Source: Gyromitra esculenta (lineage: Eukaryota; Ascomycota; Pezizomycetes; Pezizales; Discinaceae). From it: a stretch of 64,000 nucleotides of DNA. Under the pieces are notes generated by a model. The model worked only from the letters and a program-made list of their open reading frames with translations. It was not told the origin of the DNA and did no database searches. Every line of letters starts with the position of its first letter. Position 1 is the first letter of the stretch. The DNA is taken from contig JBCAML010000002.1 in NCBI GenBank assembly GCA_038503075.1, forward strand, positions 2,418,001 through 2,482,000, in the 5' to 3' direction. The translations under genes were made by a program, and so were the position numbers. Shown here piece after piece: positions 1 through 11,477 of this stretch.

Positions 1-45
1 CGGAAACGTACTAATCATTTCCAACCCTCGCCCTCCCCAATCTAG

Positions 46-734
46 CACACCAACGTGCTCAGGCGTTACTTGAAGAGCTCCCAGATTTCAATCGCCTCCC
101 TTCGGTCTGGCGAGCAGCAGAGATCTCGCTTCTGTGGTACCAAAACACCCTTATGAGGTGGCTAGGCGCACTAGGACGTCGCAAGAGAGCGCCGCTCCAC
201 CAGTTGGACATATTCACCGTGCGGGGGCTCTGCACGAAAGTATCGTTCTCGAAGAGCTCCGCCGAGTCCCGGCTCTGCGCCACATTCTCAAACGGCACCG
301 TGCGCTCCTTCCTCCCGATCCAGCACCGAAGCAAAGAGCTCTACGGACTAGCCTTTCTGAGCTTCACCCGCTGGCTGGAGCTAATGGTGTATGGCTGGAG
401 CTACCAAGAGGTGGGGTTACTCGAGGTCCAGAGAAACCCCGACGGCTTCGTCAGGGGCGTGATGTGGCAGTGCGAGGATTCCCAGAAACCGTATTGGTTC
501 TCGAATTTGAAGGCCCCCCCTGTTGTACGGAATTTGGAGTTTTGTGTGCCGTTCAAGGCGAAGCAGTCTGGATGCTGTTGTGAGCTTATGTTTTCCAGGT
601 TGTTGGTTCCGCGTGCTGTTCTGACTTTAGCGCGGCAATTAGCACGCTCTGTGAAGGATCTTGGTGGGAATGTACTTCGGAAGAAGAGTCGTCGGCGGAA
701 GTTTCTTGATAGACAGGCCAAGGGTGAGGCTTGA
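46..734 (+). CDS. 3' exon of an unrecognised protein (5' part lies outside the window)
   Basis: An open frame runs from near the window edge to a TGA at 732-734. I place the exon start at 46 because the preceding bases contain a branch-site-like tactaat (about 9-15) and an acceptor tctag ending at 45; the frame is closed by a stop at position 12, which would fall in that intron. About 228 residues are visible. The translation is rich in Trp and aromatic residues (for example WRAAEISLLWYQNTLMRWLG) and ends in a strongly basic tail (RKKSRRRKFLDRQ). No signal peptide or known motif is seen. I do not recognise the family. The conserved-looking mix of aromatic and charged blocks and the absence of stops over about 690 bases argue for a real gene. 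The upstream exons cannot be judged here. Confidence 0.6.
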
Positions 735-1292
735 GATTGGGGTTGTGATTGCGTGTGTGTGCTTGGTTTCGGTTCTTTCTTTCTTTTTGCTGTGGACATC
801 AATGTGGTTTGAATTCTTTTTTTCTAAAGGTTGTTTTATTTTTTTTCTGGTTGGTTGTTGTGGTTGACTTTTTCTATTGTTTCTTGGGGGGTTTCTGAAG
901 GAATGGCTAGCATTACTTATGCAGGGATTTTTTGGCTTGACTTTATAGCGTGTAAGATAAGATATCAGAGAGAAGGTTAATGCGGAGGATTTCCAACTCC
1001 GTCAGTGACCTGTATAGGTATATTTTACTCGGAGCTGCGAGTAACGCATACGTATAGACGAATTGTATAAGTTTCTTGTACCGAACGAGTTCAGGGTGCC
1101 GTGAAGTTTTGTAGCTGCTGGCTAAAGACAACCTACACGCTGTTATGAAGAGAAATGATCATCCGTGCGAACAGGAGCATACAAAGCCATCGAAGAGTAC
1201 AAATATCCCTAAAAGGCCCAAAACAGAAGACTTTTGACATTAACTAATCCAGCGCCATAACATCTATGTACAGTAAACATCCTACTCAGACT
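735..1292. other. intergenic, convergent 3' ends
   Basis: About 560 bases between the stop of the partial plus-strand gene and the stop of the minus-strand helicase gene. It is T-rich just after 735, as expected for a 3' untranslated region. I see no gene or RNA in it. Confidence 0.6.
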
Positions 1293-3390
1293 CTACTCCA
1301 GTCCCTCCGCATCAAAATTCATATTCCCTTTTTTCTCCTCCTCCTCCTTTCTACGTCGCTTCACCTCCTCCACCAACTCCTTCCATTCCGCCTCCTTCTC
1401 CTTCTCCTCCGGAGCCATCTTGCTCTGCCGCTCTGCCTCCCTCCTCTTGCCCCTCTTCTCCCTCCGCGCTTCCCGGACCTCTGCAGCCTCGGTTTTCTCA
1501 GACCACGCCTCGGTCCGCTTCCGTTTCTTATCCTTCTCGCTCTGATGCACCTTCGACAATTCCGGTTGTTCCTCGGCCGCCGCCGCCGCCGCCGCAAGTG
1601 CTTCAAGCCTTGCAGCCTCCTTAACCCGATCTTTATACGCATAGGTATCCATCTACCCCCCCCTCCTATTAGCCCTAACCCACTCACCCCTCCCCCCCCA
1701 AAGAAAGAAAGCAACTTACATCAACCTCAACCCCCAAATCCACCTTCCCAACACCCTCCGCCCGCAACTCCGGCATCTTCGGCATCCTCACGAGCGCGAA
1801 ACTCGCCGCTAAATCACCCCACTCGAGGTCCTTCACGCGGAAGATGCTCGCAGTCTGGTGCTTGCTGTACGCGCGGACATGGCTCACGAACGCCTTCATC
1901 CCCTTCTCGTGCAGCGCGCGGTCCCGCAGCACCACCGCTCGCATCTTCGCCACCGCCGCGCGCACCTCTGCGGCCGCGGGCTCTTCTCCACGACCCCCCG
2001 GGTAGGATTCGCTGTGGAGTGACAGTGGCACAACGGGGGTCTTGCGTACCTCCAGGAAATCGATGTAGCCCTCCTCGCGCCCGCGGGAGAGGAAGAGGAC
2101 CGCGAGCCCGCGGCGGCCGGCGCGGCCGGCGCGGCCGCAGCGGTGCAGGAATACTTTTGGGTCCGTGGGGGCGTCGAGCTGGACGACGAGGTCGACCTCC
2201 GGGATGTCGAGGCCGCGCGCGGCGAGGTCGGTCGTGAGCAGGATGCAGGGCGAGGCGGAGGTGGTGAACTGGGCGAAGCTGGATTGGCGGATCTTGGGAG
2301 ACTGCTTCCCGTGCAGGGGGATGATGTGGTAGCCGCCGGATCTGGCGTTTGGGCCGGGGAGGATGGCGGGGAAGAGGTGGACGAAGTAGTCGACGGAGGC
2401 GCAGTTGGAGAGGTAGAGTATTGTCTTCTGGGGCAGTGTGGTGGTGGGGAAGAGGGTCGAGGTGGGCGCGAGGATGCGCTGCAGGTGGACCAGGCGCTGA
2501 GAAGGAGTGGCCAGGACGTAGGTCATTGCCAGGCTCGCGGGCGTCCGTTTCTCCTTTTTGGCGGTGTGGACTTTGACGGCGATCTTGACGGGATTGCGGA
2601 GACCGGTTCTAACAAGACTCCCGACGACCGCATCGCTGACACTGGCGCTGAAGAGCCCAGTTCTGCGCTGCTTGGGGAGACGGGAAATGATTTTTGTGAG
2701 GGTTTCTTTGAAGCCCAGGTCCAGCAGTCTGTCTGCTTCGTCCAGCACCAGCGCCTCGAACGAATCTGTAGTGCAGTGGACATGCTGCGATGCCAGAAGC
2801 TCGTTCAGGCGGCCAGGCGTGCCAATGAGCAAGTTGGGCGACTGCTGCAAGAAAGTCTTCAGGTCCTGCGCCGGCGGCGTAGTCCCTCCGAGCAGCAGCA
2901 GCGGTGTTATCCGCGGCGAAGAGGAGCCCGCAGCATCCTTCGAAGCAGACGGCGCATGAAACGCCAGCAGTGACAGCAAAACCGAGTGGATCTGCGACGC
3001 AAGTTCTCGAGTCGGCGAGATGACAATTGCACCGACATGGTGCTTCTTCCTGGCGCTGTTCGTCTCGGACCGCAGAAGCCGCTCCACGACGGGGATCAAG
3101 AAGGCGAGCGTCTTCCCACTCCCGGTGACAGCTTCCACGACGACGTCCTTGTTGCCCATGAAGAGCGGCAATGTAGATGCCTGCACCGGCGTCATTTTCG
3201 AGAATCCCATGCTGGACACTGCGTCCAGGACCCACGGCGACAGTGGCGGATTTGCCAGAGACTCCCACAACTGCTTCCCCCCGTTCTCCGCCGCAGCTGC
3301 ATCCGGGACAGGCGCTGGAGCAGCTCCAGAGGGCGCATTGGGCTTTGAAGCCCTCGGTTTCGGGTTCGAGGCTGCTTTCGTCGGCGCCAT
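1293..3390 (-). CDS. SPB4: ATP-dependent rRNA helicase SPB4 (DEAD-box)
   Basis: Two exons, 3390-1720 and 1652-1293, joined across a 67-nt intron (gtaagt, branch gctaat, acceptor tag) give 676 residues. The DEAD-box helicase motifs are in order: Q motif (MTPVQ near 66), motif I AVTGSGKT (87-94), PTRELA (127-132), GTPGR (190-194), DEAD (217-220), SAS (248-250), [10 protein letters not shown] and [11 protein letters not shown]. The C-terminal part after GVEVD continues with a TYAYKDR-type block and a long Lys/Glu-rich tail, which is the layout of SPB4, a nucleolar helicase needed for 60S subunit (27S pre-rRNA) maturation. An in-frame ATG 42 codons upstream exists at 3516, but the MAPTK start at 3390 is preferred because the earlier stretch has no family resemblance and would overlap most of the divergent promoter. 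Length is slightly above the usual 600-640. Confidence 0.93.
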
Positions 3391-3574
3391 CTTGCAGAAC
3401 CGCGCAGTCGGGGCGCAGAGGAAAAGCCGCAAAGCAATCGCTTCAGCCGGGTAACGACCGGGCGTCCGCACTTTGCTTTCCGCATGCGGTGGTGGGGCCT
3501 TTTTCCGGCTTGGCATCCAACCTCACGACAAACCCGCCGCTCTCGACCTCCCCGGGACCAACATCTCTCCGACC
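3391..3574. promoter_or_regulatory. shared divergent promoter SPB4 / MRPL22
   Basis: Only 184 bases separate the two start codons, so the upstream elements of the helicase gene (minus) and the mitochondrial ribosomal protein gene (plus) must overlap. No TATA box is obvious; the region is GC-rich. The role is inferred from position only. Confidence 0.5.
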
Positions 3575-4289
3575 ATGAGCTCCCGCATCGCCTTCCGGTG
3601 GCTCCCCCGGCCAGCCATCGCCTCCCCGCAGCCGCAGTCCGCGATCCTGTGCCAGATCCGCCGCAAGTCCTGGTTCGGCCTCGGCCGCAAAGACGACGCT
3701 GAGCCCAAGCCCAAGCCCGCCGCCGCCGACGCAGATGCCGCCCCAAAGCTCTCGCTCTCCGACCTGAGCCCCAAGCCGGGCGATCTGGCCGGAGGCAGTC
3801 TCTTCGAAGACGCCGACCTCGCGCCCGACGACCTCCTGCCCGCCACCCCTGTCATCAACCCGCTGATCCGGGATCCAGAGCGCCACAAATGGTCGTGGCC
3901 GAAGCGCGCCGACGCGCGCGAGCACCGGCGCCGCGGCCGCCTCACGAAGAAGGAGCTCATCCTGCGCACGGAGAAGGCGCACACGGCCAAGTCGCACTTC
4001 ATCAAGACGTCGCTGAAGAAGCTGGGTCCGCTGGCGCGGCAGATCACCGGGAAGAACATCGAGGATGCGATCGTGCAGATGCGGTTCTCGGTGAAGAAGG
4101 CGGCCGGCGACGTTATGGGCCATCTCAAGCAGGCGAGGAACGAGGCGGTCCTGAGGCGGGCGATGGATCCGAAGGCTACGTATATCGAACAGGCGTGGGT
4201 GGGGAGAGGCACGTATGGCCAGGCGTCGAACCACAGAGCCAAGGGACGGATCGATCGGCTGAGGCTGCCTTATACCAGTCTGTTTATCC

Positions 4290-4324
<35 letters not shown>

Positions 4325-4522
4325 CTTTCTCCCTCTGTCTGGGTGTTGGGTGCCTACTGACTGGGGGCGCTGTGTCTGACAGGCATCACGGTTGTCCTGA
4401 AGGAGGAGGCTACGCGGAATAGAATTGCCGCAGAAAAGGAGGCAAAAGCACTGAGGAAGAAGCCGTGGGTGCATCTTCCGAGCAGGCCCATCTACGGCCA
4501 GACACAGTACTACAGATGGTAG
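3575..4522 (+). CDS. MRPL22: mitochondrial large ribosomal subunit protein uL22m
   Basis: Two exons, 3575-4277 and 4383-4522, give 280 residues. The intron (donor gtctgt, branch tactgac, acceptor gacag) splits a serine codon and restores the conserved run PYTSITVVLKEEATRNR. The product is the mitochondrial form of ribosomal protein L22, which lines the exit tunnel of the large mitoribosomal subunit. The N-terminus (MSSRIAFRWLPRPAIA, then RRKSWFGLG) is basic and amphipathic, as expected for a mitochondrial presequence. The L22 core begins near SHFIKTSLKKLGPLARQITG and contains the helix with MRFSVKKAAGDVMGHL; the C-terminus ends in GQTQYYRW, typical of the fungal proteins. Start at 3575 is the first ATG that leaves a presequence-like N-terminus; an earlier in-frame codon at 3473 lies over the promoter of the neighbour. 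Confidence 0.93.
4293..4322. repeat. (TC)15 microsatellite inside the MRPL22 intron
   Basis: A run of about 15 TC dinucleotides sits in the middle of the 105-nt intron. It is far enough from the branch site (about 4356) to be tolerated. Confidence 0.95.
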
Positions 4523-4896
4523 ATTGGGACTGAGCGTTAGAGGTTGGTGCTTTGGGTGCTTTGTAGATACAGCATTGGGGACGTGTAGCACGGATTGTCA
4601 CTGTATTATATTCATATCACGCATTCCGCCCTCCGTCTTGGGCTGCAATTGCGATGTTGTGCTGTTCGACCGAACTATACCAACAGAGGTAACAGCCCAG
4701 TTGCCTCAAGAGAAAGCATCTTCAGAAACTAAAGTCTATCCCCTTCCCTTCTTTACGGCGTTGCCCAGGTATTCGAATATATTCACTATTCTCAATACAC
4801 AATCCCAAATGCACACGAGTGACACTCCATGATCCGACCAAAGAAACACCATCAGCCCTCTAGTTAAAAAAAAGAAACACATCCATTCACCAATCC
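4523..4896. other. intergenic, convergent 3' ends
   Basis: Stretch of 374 bases between two stops facing each other. Poly-A tracts near 4865 and AT-rich sequence fit 3' untranslated regions. No gene is seen. Confidence 0.6.
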
Positions 4897-7010
4897 CTAC
4901 TCTAGCACTGCCAAAGCCTTCTCGAAAATCTTCACCAGCTGCTCTGTTTCCTCGAGCCCCACACTGATCCTAATTAAGTCACCAACAACCCCGTACTGCG
5001 CCGCCCATTCCAGTTCCCCATAATGCGCCAACAACGTGTACGGACTGCATAGCGTGAAATTGGTGCCTAGACTCGGCCCCTTTTCTGTCTCTAGCGCATC
5101 AAACACCTCGACTGCCTCGTCTTTCGTGTGAAATGTTACCGTTAACAGCCCGCCGTAGCCACCATTGGTACAGCGACACACTTCGTAGTTGGGGCGCGTG
5201 GGCGAGTATTTCGGGTAGTAAACTTCCTTAACTATATTGTGTTAGTTTGCAAGGAATCGGAAATAGGGAGGACACTGGGGGGTTACCTCGGTGATGCTTC
5301 CGGAGGACATCGCTGAGGGTCTCGGCATTCTTATTGATGCGCGCGATGCGGGAGACGAAGTCGCGGCTGTTGCGTTCGAGGAAAAGGGCGTCTTCTCCCC
5401 AGTAGTTGTCTTCAAAACTTGTGCTTAGGGCGTCTTTCAGTTGTTTGTAGAATTTCCCTTTAGGGTTAAGAACAGAACTGTTTACATTAGTATAATAGCC
5501 CTGCAATAACGTGGGGAGCGGTCCTACCTTCCGCCCATGACATTACTATCACCGCTGAACACCTTCGTCAAAGAGCTCGCGATCACGTCTGCGAAGGGCA
5601 AAACATTCACATTTAGAAAGTTCCCCACCGTCTCGTCGACGACAACTGCAAAGTTGTATTTATCTGCGAGTGCACGGATCCGTACCATGTCTGGAGACTT
5701 GAGAAGCGGGTTCGACGGAAATTCGCAGAAGAGACCGAGGATCTGTTCCCCGGATTGGAGCTTGCTCTCAAGTTCGTCTAGGTCTTCTGCGGAGCCATGC
5801 CCGAAGAAATGGCAACCAGGACCAAACTTCTGTAAAATTTTGAGAGTATCAACATATGGAAAGCTACGGCAGCCGAGCGTTAGTGAGAATTCATGACCCA
5901 CAAAAGCGAGGATGGAACTTACCCGAAGCACACGCTTTTCTTCGGCCCAAGGGTAGCCATGAGAAGTCTATGCGTATTAAATATCGCGCTCATCCCTGTC
6001 GGGTACAGGTATACATCGTTCTCTGAAAATCCCCCTTCGATTCTTCCCCCCTCATTCGACAGCCCCAGTGCATCCTTCGGCCCCACATTCGACTTCAGCG
6101 ACCCCGCGATCCTCCGCCGAATCGCTAGCTTCGCGCTATCGATAAAACTCACGTCCAAGTTGCGTCCAAAACGCTCCTCGACATACCGCAAACAATCCTC
6201 TCCAACGTCTGTCGTCGTCTGCATTGCTTGGAGCCTATCCCGTGACAAGCGGGAATACCGTCTCGGCCCCTTCGACAGTCTTCTAGGCGTGTTGCCAAGC
6301 TCTTCCGTAGACACAGCCACCGAGCCCTTCTCCACTAATACACCTTCGTTGAACTCGCATTGAGAGTACTCGGCCCGCCTCGACGAGGTGCCGTCCCCTG
6401 TGTGCTGCCAAAACTGTTTCGCCACGCCAAACTCCCCGGCCGGGAACAACACGGCGCAGAGGTCTGACCGTATTTCAGGTTCTTTGTCGCTTCTGCGCAC
6501 CAGCTCAACGAGACGGATACTTGGTGAGGGCACAGACTCCGAAAACTGCTTTATGAATTGGCGACATTGCGTCGCGGTCCCCGCGGATGGAAACAACATG
6601 GCGACTTCGCCGGGCTGTCCATATTTGTCAAGAATTGACTGTTCGAGTTTTTGGATGCTCTTGTGGATGAAGAATCTATGTGGGTGTTAGGTTTGTTTCA
6701 CAAGGACACAATGAGTTTGCTGAGACGCAACGCCTAGCAAAACGAGCGGGGTAAAGTAGATAGGAATGAAAGAAAGAGGAATTGAGGGTTGAACCTAGGA
6801 TATCCAGTTTTCATCTTACTGATGACCCATTCCTGCCCTTCTTCGTAACCAACATTGGCTTTCCATGTTGGCAGCGAAACACTAACTGCCTAGAATCAAT
6901 TTATGAGTCACGAGAACAATTGAGACAAGTAGAAAGAGAGAGCTAAAGAGTAAAAAACTTACGTGCGGTGTATCCGCGGGTATTGAAGCACCTATAATTC
7001 CAGGAGCCAT
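4897..7010 (-). CDS. cystathionine gamma-synthase-type PLP enzyme
   Basis: Six exons: 7010-6963, 6889-6795, 6675-5923, 5863-5528, 5477-5287 and 5231-4897 give 585 residues; every junction keeps frame with GT donors and YAG acceptors. The protein begins [16 protein letters not shown] and continues [18 protein letters not shown], the N-terminal signature of the long fungal cystathionine gamma-synthases (O-acylhomoserine plus cysteine to cystathionine, transsulfuration and methionine supply). The PLP Schiff-base lysine is in [16 protein letters not shown] near residue 400, and VVVDET supplies the ring-binding aspartate. The C-terminal [15 protein letters not shown] and [10 protein letters not shown] blocks are those of Cys/Met-metabolism PLP enzymes. 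Fungi carry several paralogues in this group, so the exact reaction is a family inference. The gene is divergent from the next one, with 419 bases between starts. Confidence 0.88.
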
Positions 7011-7429
7011 TGCGAATTAAACAAAAACCCCAGTAATAAAGCGAGGTTTTTGAACAAAGAGTAATTGCAAACTGGCTCTTGAGATGTTTTTCTTTCCAGG
7101 TATTGCTCAGAGCCTGGGCAAGTGCTTATCAAGGAGGGATGCAGCTCCCGGCAGCATTCAGGCCTGCCTTTTACCCGACAGAAAAACTTTCCCTTATCAA
7201 GACGCAGCTGAATGTGGAAAAGGAAGCAGCAGCAATGTGGGGGGGGAGAAGTTGGGACGAGACACAAGGTTACCCGGTCGTTTCGTTTGGCGTCGCCAGC
7301 TATTGGATGTGGGGGAGTTGAGAGATTGGCCATTTCAACACTCCCAACTCCTCAATTGCCTGGCGCATTCAGCAATTATCCAGAAGAAAAATTAATAATA
7401 ATACAAAAATTCATACTTAGTCCATATCT
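7011..7429. promoter_or_regulatory. divergent promoter region
   Basis: The 419 bases between two start codons must hold both promoters. I see open but unconvincing frames on the plus strand and no clear TATA box. No further gene is supported. Confidence 0.4.
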
Positions 7430-8225
7430 ATGTTCTCAATACGTGGCACAATAGCTCGGTTACCGGGCGTGTATACTAGGAGTGGTGGAGCTATTCGATT
7501 CGTCGCCACGCTTTCAAGCAATCCAAATATCGTAAATTTTACCATTGCCCCATCAGAGAAGGACGCACTTACTAATATTTCATAATAACCAGTACGTAAT
7601 CCCGACCCCTGAAGGCCAAGTTCTCTCTTTGCTCCCCACCGACCCTCCCACTCCCGAGCTATCGTTAGGCACCGCCACCTCGCTGCCTCCCACCCCCGCA
7701 AATTTCACCGAGAACCGTGGCTTTCTGAGAATACTGCAGTCCGTGCTGCGTAAACACGTATACTCGGATCCCACCGTGATTTCTTCAGCGGGTACTTATG
7801 CTTCTCCTGGCGGTTCATCCATCTTCAGTGCAAGGAAGCGGAGAGCTACCGCCGTGTCGAGTCACGGAAGTGGTGCAGGGGGTGCCAATACCCAGGGCGG
7901 GACGGGAGGTGGTGGAGTAGGTGGCTATCTTCATGTTTTCGACACTAGAAATCCTCCCGCCTACGGGAGGATTCCGGATCCGGAGAATATCTTTGGGAGC
8001 GTAGTGGTTGATGGAGAGGGGAATATCCAGCATGAGGGCTATGAGGAGTGCAACGCCTATAGGATCATCACGAACGAGGGAATGTAAGTCTTTCCGTCTA
8101 TTCCTCATCTCGATTGAAACGGGATTGGCTAACGACACGACAGACTGGGTCTCAGTGACTACCTAAGAGGGAAGCTTGTTGAAAAGCTGAAAGAGGAAGA
8201 GAGGATACTAAGGGCCCATGGTTGA
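7430..8225 (+). CDS. conserved-looking protein with a mitochondrial presequence, function unknown
   Basis: Three exons, 7430-7531, 7593-8083 and 8144-8225, give 224 residues; introns are gtaaat...accag and gtaagt...gacag. The N-terminus MFSIRGTIARLPGVYTRSGG is rich in Arg, Ser and hydrophobics with no acid, a good presequence. A Pro/Gly/Ser-rich low-complexity middle (GGTGGGGVGG) is followed by a compact C-terminal block with FDTRNPPAYGRIPDPENIFG, YRIITNEG and LGLSDYLRGKLVEKLKEEE. I recall similar C-terminal blocks only in uncharacterised fungal proteins and assign no function. Mitochondrial location is an inference from the N-terminus. The second intron interrupts an Ile codon, and joining it gives the continuous NEGILGLSDYL run, which supports the model. 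Confidence 0.75.
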
Positions 8226-8809
8226 AATCATTCTGAATATATCATCTATAACCAGATGTTCAATCCTAGGATTGAATCTGTAGAATACGCGAGTGTGCCA
8301 AGCAGCTAATTAGGAAAGCTCGTATTGCATGTCTCGCGAATAGCCGTTTACTACGGATAGTTGTAAGTACTAGGAATTTTGACAGCACCATAACCTACGG
8401 GTTGCGTATACCTATTGAATAAATAAATAATAAATGTAAGTGTTAAGAGACAAATGAGTTCGAGTGATATTCGATGATTCTATTGCAGTTTCATGTCCTG
8501 GCTTTAACTCCAGCTAGCTCCGGTCTTTTTTTTCTTTAAGTATCTCGGAAGTATAGATTCCCCATCAGAATTACGTAAATCCTGATCGCAGCCTTGGTAA
8601 TTAAAAATAACTTGAAAACAACAAATAGCCAGCTGTGGCACTCTGGGAACCTCCCAGGTAAGATATTACCGTTTTGTTACTTAGTGTGTCAAACCTTAAC
8701 AAACTAGACATTAGAATCTAAGTCTAGTTTACCAAAATTTCAGTCATGCTCACCACCTCTAGATTCGAGGTTAGTTGTACGTTTCAGAAGTTCGATGACC
8801 GTGGTAGAG
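8226..8809. other. intergenic, AT-rich
   Basis: About 580 AT-rich bases between a stop and an ankyrin-gene remnant. I see no coding frame, tRNA or inverted repeat. Confidence 0.5.
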
Positions 8810-9600
8810 TTAGCCCCCGCATAGCGCAGCACAATGCAATGGCGTCCGGGAATGGTTGTCTGTGGCTTTTATATCAGTTGAGCCTTGAGGAAGTAGTTGA
8901 AAGATTGCAAACATGATTTCCCCCTTAATTTCTATTATCATATTGTGAAGTGGCGTCGCTCTATTTCTACCCTTGGTATCAAGAATTCCACCACTGAGAC
9001 GAGTCCATGGCTGCTGCCATGTGAAGTGGCGTACTATGTTCCTCAATTTTCTCCTGTACGTTAATAGCAGCCTCAGCGCCACGATCAGAAAGTAAGCGTA
9101 ACGTTGATATCCCCAAATCATAAGTTGGGTCGGTTTCTTCCCCCATCCCAGCAAGGATGCAAGTAAAACTATAGATTAGTGTATATCCGTTTCAATCCAC
9201 GGTATCAACACCGGCCCCCTTTTGTAGGAATACTTTGGTTGTCATATCCCTGCGATCTACCATAGTTTTCCAAATATCCATCTTGAGGTTTTGGGGGGAG
9301 ACCCCAGATAGAATCAATGCTTCTCTCCAATATGATTTCTTTCACCACCCTCTCCCCACATTCTACTGCATACTGGAGGGGCGTTTTATCGCTCTCGCCC
9401 TTGGGTTCAACATCCTCCTCCTCACAATACAAGAGCATTTTGGCGATCCGCCCATGTCCATATCTTGCTGCTTGATGGAGTGGCATTTTTCCTTTTATCG
9501 TGTCCTTGGCATTGACATCGGATCCTAGTTTCTCGAGTAGCATAGTCACAAGCTTATAGTGGCCTCTTTTTCCTGCCCAATGAAGTGTTGGAAGCCTGCC
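8810..9600 (-). pseudogene. decayed ankyrin-repeat gene
   Basis: Reading the minus strand from 9600, ankyrin repeats are clear: LPTLHWAGKRGHYKLVTMLL, then a block with DVNAKD and MPLHQAARYGHGRIAKMLL, then DKTPLQYAVECGERVVKEII. After about 9300 the frame is lost. The next repeat (VFLQKGAGVDTVD) is in another frame and hits a stop, and later repeats STPLHMAAAMDS and RTPLHCAALCGG are again in different frames with stops between them. At least three frame changes and several stops over 800 bases show a gene no longer able to make its protein. No start codon region is recognisable upstream of 9600. Ankyrin genes are often members of large, fast-evolving families in fungi. Whether point mutation by RIP contributed cannot be decided by eye. 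Confidence 0.8.
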
Positions 9601-11477
9601 CCTGATTGATTGATAGTGGAGGGAATAGTGTTGATGATAAAGTTGACGATGAAATTGATTAGGACTGTATCAGTGTACAGCGAATGATGGGAATTATTTG
9701 TTGAGTGAAGGGATGACTTATCAGTCTCACAAGGGAGCAGCTGCATGTAATACTTATGAAAGGCAAACATTAAACCACTACACTCACATCACTCGATTAG
9801 GGGCGTATTGTTTAGGACCACTTTCCCTTATAGCGATTTCCCACACCGCCCAATGAGCGCATTTAACTTGGTTTGTTCTTGCGGTAGCGGACTTTGAGAA
9901 TTCAATTACACTAATTACATCCGGGGTAGACCATATACAAAATAAAGGAAGCTTCATAACCCCCCCCTTCACGGAGCTTCCATACGTACTTAATTATAAA
10001 CTTAGAACCCACCCACCGTGCTCCCTTCTCGGCCAGTATTAATGGCGTCTCCCCTAGGAAAGGAAGTCCGTACTGATATCCTCCTTTCTCCACGGGTACC
10101 GCTAATCGCCGTTTCCCTAGAAACCAGCAAGTAGAAAGGGAAAAAAGAAGAGCTCAGGTAAAATCACCAACATGAACGGGAAAAGCGGGCTCACTCACAT
10201 GCGAAGTATTTTTTTTTTTCAAGGGACACGAGGCAGCAGCAGTAATAAATAATATTTTTTCGACCTTCAGCAGCAATTGCAAACAGCATGTAAAAATAAA
10301 AATAAAAATAAAAATAAAAATAAAACATCGCCCCCTACCTTTCCTACTCCGCATTTGTCCAATAAAGTAGTGAAAGATCAAAATCCAAGTACGCGTTGAA
10401 GAAATATCAGACTTACAAGGACGACCGAACGAGTTATTTTTTCTTCTTTTTTCTTCACTGTATATATAGTCTGCTGGGCCGGAGGCAGTCGATTCGCCGG
10501 GTAGCCTAGCCTTCTGTTCTCTTGGAGGAATTCGATCTACCGACTCAGCTTCACATAGCAAATAAACTTTTTTTTTCTTTCTGTTTCTCGATTATGTCTT
10601 TCCAAAGGGAGAAAGATAGAAAAAGGAGACTGACAAGACACCTACTCCAGACCTACCAATCAAATAGTCTCACCACTTAACCGCATACACATTGGTGCCT
10701 TTCGTCCCTTTCGTCCTTCGAAGAAAGAAAGAAAGAAAAAAGGAATAATAGAGAAGACAAAAGGCAGCTACAAAATATCTAAGGATAATTAAAATGGTGG
10801 AGAGAGTGAAGAAAAATATCCAAGTACCACAGATACACATATATCATTAAGAAAAACAAAAAGGTACCGTATACCAGAATGAGCAAAGGAAAAAGAAAAA
10901 AAGGAACCCATAATGAGAACTGACCGTTCAGCGTTACTATTTCTTCTATCACCCATGCGGGCCCGCGCAGAGGTTGACGATTTTCATATAGCCGTTGTCT
11001 CTGTTTGTATTGCCGCTGATGTCTCACTGCTTGCTATGTTTCCTTTCCTTCCTTCCATTCGATAGCTGAGGAAGAGCGGGATGCTCACTTTTATTTTTTT
11101 TTCATTTTTCCATCCACGTGCCTCGTGTGTTTTTGTCTGCCATCTCATTTCGCCACGTCTTCGCATTCAACTACGCCACCGCCGCAGAACCACTGAACTC
11201 CACGAGAAAATCACAAAAAATCACAAAAAACAAGAAAGAGAAACGCGGAAATGCCAAAAAAAAACACAAGGTAGAACAACGACTAACCACCGTTCTGGAG
11301 AATCCCAAAGACTGAAGCTAAAAGTCCCTTTATATTTTCTTACTGTATGGATTACTGGGAGGTAATTGCTGTGCCTTTCGGGTTCGATATTTTGAGGATT
11401 TAGGTGAGAGTAAGAATAGCAAGAATAAAGCAGGGATGGAATAAATGGAAGTCGTCGTCGTCACCGGATTGAACCCC
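9601..11477. other. long non-coding stretch between the ankyrin remnant and a zinc-finger gene
   Basis: About 1.9 kb. Short open frames occur on both strands, but none resembles a known protein and their composition follows the AT-rich background. Contains poly-A/poly-T tracts and one hexanucleotide repeat (listed separately). The part near 11330-11477 is probably the 3' untranslated region of the minus-strand zinc-finger gene. Confidence 0.5.
10291..10325. repeat. (TAAAAA)n tandem repeat
   Basis: Nearly six perfect copies of the hexanucleotide taaaaa lie head to tail. No element is attached to it. Confidence 0.95.

Noticed and set aside
9546..10093. Open frames on the minus strand upstream of the ankyrin relic
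   Set aside because: No ankyrin or other protein pattern and composition equal to the AT-rich background; not enough to extend the pseudogene.
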